From NCBI GenBank assembly GCA_028819675.1, contig JAPPKT010000600.1, positions 1-7,404 of the forward strand: a DNA stretch of 7,404 bases, read 5' to 3'. Position numbers and translations under genes: made by a program. Below the pieces are notes generated by a model. The model was not told the origin of the DNA. It did not search any database and worked only from the letters and a program-made list of their open reading frames with translations. How positions within the stretch are numbered: position 1 is the first letter of the stretch; each line of letters starts with the position of its first letter. The DNA is from Caldilineaceae bacterium (lineage in GTDB: Bacteria; Chloroflexota; Anaerolineae; Caldilineales; Caldilineaceae). This document shows positions 6,632-7,404 of the stretch, one piece after another.

Positions 6632-6637
6632 CTCCTC
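6632..6637 (-). promoter_or_regulatory. Ribosome binding site for the HsdR-N-like gene
   Basis: On the minus strand GAGGAG ends 10 nt before the ATG at 6621. The competing TTG at 6645 would place this sequence inside the coding region (Leu-Leu-Arg-Arg), and no Shine-Dalgarno sequence of similar quality precedes that TTG at normal spacing. I see no confident -35/-10 pair upstream. Confidence 0.65.
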
Positions 6638-6717
6638 AGCAGCAATAGACAGGAGTCTTCACATTTCCGTCTTCTACTCTAGCGCCCGTATATCAGACCA
6701 GATCCCCTTCGACGCGC

Positions 6718-7028
6718 GCAACCGCCATCGGCGTCATCACCCTGCTGGCGCCGATGGCGGGACAGGGAACCACCTTGGGCCATACCTGCGCCCAACTGCC
6801 CACATCATCGAACTGGTCGAGGAAAAAGCGCGCGTCGGCGCCTCTCTCGACACCTGCCACGCACTGGCCGCCGGCTGCGACTTCCGCACGGCCGAACTCA
6901 AGGAAACCGTCGGTATCGACAGCGTAGGCTGCTGGCACTTTAATCTACATCCGTCACAACAGCCAGTTGCGGAAGCGAAAGCCGACCGACCCGAACAGTC
7001 CCGTAAAGAAGATCCGATACGCCCTTAG
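6718..7028 (+). pseudogene. nfo: Remnant of endonuclease IV (AP endonuclease, nfo), frameshifted
   Basis: Endonuclease IV cleaves DNA at abasic sites with a trinuclear zinc centre. Here only the middle of the family is recognisable. One frame reads ...LLAPMAGQGTTLGHTCAQL (ATG at 6754), matching the family's ENTAGQGxNLG region. After a one-base loss near 6799-6801 the next frame reads HIIELVEEKARVGASLDTCH and ALAAGCDFR, matching the RVGVCLDTCHAFAAGYD region, then VGIDSVGCWHFN and ADRPEQ before TAG at 7026. The Asp and His of DTCH are kept. The Glu of ENTAGQG is replaced by Ala, and the His of the DRH metal motif appears as Pro. The segment between DFR and the HLND-like strand is shortened, and the N-terminal half is missing. 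It cannot encode a working enzyme. It lies divergently from the nuclease gene. Confidence 0.75.
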
Positions 7029-7136
7029 TGTTCTCCGCGTCCTCCGCCGCCAAAAAGGTGTTCTTCGCGGCCCTTAGTGGCCCTTCGTGGATCAAAAGGT
7101 GTTTCTTCGCGCCCCTTCGCGTAACTTCGCGGATCG
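7020..7136. repeat. Degenerate repeats of the 'cttcgtggatcaaaaggtgt' type
   Basis: Variants of 'CCCTTAGTG/CCCTTCGTGGATC...AAAAAGGTGTTCTTCGCG' recur several times: AAAAAGGTGTTCTTCGCG near 7052-7069, AAAAGGTGTTTCTTCGCG near 7094-7111, and CTTCGTGGATC and CTTCGCGGATC between and after. The spacing is roughly 40 nt. This is an ordinary-looking non-coding degenerate repeat tract, of a kind I associate with Chloroflexota and some other environmental bacteria. Confidence 0.6.
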
Positions 7137-7248
7137 ATCGGTTTTGCTTATCACAAGACTAAAGCCAGCAACATCCCGAACAGACCCACAGCCGTGCCGC
7201 CCTTCTTGAATTCTGAGCGGCCTTCCCAAAATGTCCATGAACTTAGTC

Positions 7249-7294
7249 ACTGACTACTGACTACTGACTACTGACCACTGACTACTGACCACTG
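7249..7294. repeat. 7-bp tandem repeat array, ACTGACY
   Basis: Six consecutive units of ACTGACT or ACTGACC are followed by a partial ACTG, in the order T, T, T, C, T, C at the last position. A degraded unit (tagtc) precedes the array. This is a simple-sequence array that would be expected to change copy number by slippage. No gene overlaps it. Confidence 0.9.
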
Positions 7295-7310
7295 CCGTTC
7301 ACCAATCCGC

Positions 7311-7375
7311 GGCCGGCCCGCGCCCCCACCCACCCCCCCGCCGGGGGGCCCGGCGGCCCCCGCCGCGCCGGGCGC
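7311..7375. other. Extreme-GC tail with strong hairpin
   Basis: This stretch is almost only G and C, with C-runs around 7323-7339 and a perfect 7-bp hairpin GGGGGCC (7344-7350), loop CGGC, GGCCCCC (7355-7361). Its composition departs sharply from the rest of the window (moderate GC). It may be a low-complexity intergenic element, or sequencing/assembly error near a contig end. No coding potential is seen. Confidence 0.5.
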
Positions 7376-7404
7376 AAAGAGATAGAGTGGAAACAGGCTG
7401 GGGG

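Noticed and set aside
6693..6938. 81-residue minus-strand open frame
   Set aside because: It is antisense to the endonuclease IV remnant, whose family landmarks are on the plus strand.

Overview
The window reads as an accessory, defence-type locus from a moderately GC-rich bacterium. The intergenic DNA carries dispersed palindromes and degenerate tandem repeats (a hairpin near 176-201, 'ccttcgtggatcaaaagg'-type repeats near 7020-7140, an ACTGACY tandem array near 7249-7294). I associate this style with filamentous Chloroflexota (Anaerolineae/Caldilineae). That placement is inference; no marker gene here settles it.

Layout. 1-895 has no convincing gene: GC-rich filler, one compact palindrome, and a family of related direct and inverted repeats at 278-410. 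896-5152 (+) is the centrepiece: a single 1418-residue protein joining a GmrSD-type DUF262/DUF1524 module (type IV restriction-like) to a complete RecQ helicase, with a Myb/SANT-like HTH between them and two diverged copies of an HTH_40-type domain placed on either side of the helicase. 5153-5622 is a 470-bp convergent intergenic region dense in stem-loops, including a cloverleaf-like fold. 5623-6621 (-) encodes a stand-alone HsdR-N-like PD-(D/E)XK nuclease with a conserved-looking C-terminal module. 6718-7028 (+) is a frameshifted, shortened remnant of endonuclease IV (nfo). 7029-7404 holds only repeats and an extreme-GC tail with a strong hairpin.

How the parts may work together. The fusion physically couples an NTP-dependent restriction module to a 3'-5' DNA unwinding motor with several DNA-binding modules. 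The most natural reading is an anti-phage or anti-plasmid effector that recognises and/or cuts DNA while translocating or unwinding. The convergent PD-(D/E)XK gene is a second nuclease next to it; it is not in an operon with the fusion, so a shared system is possible but unproven. The decayed nfo copy and repeat litter fit a genomic scrap zone where defence genes accumulate.
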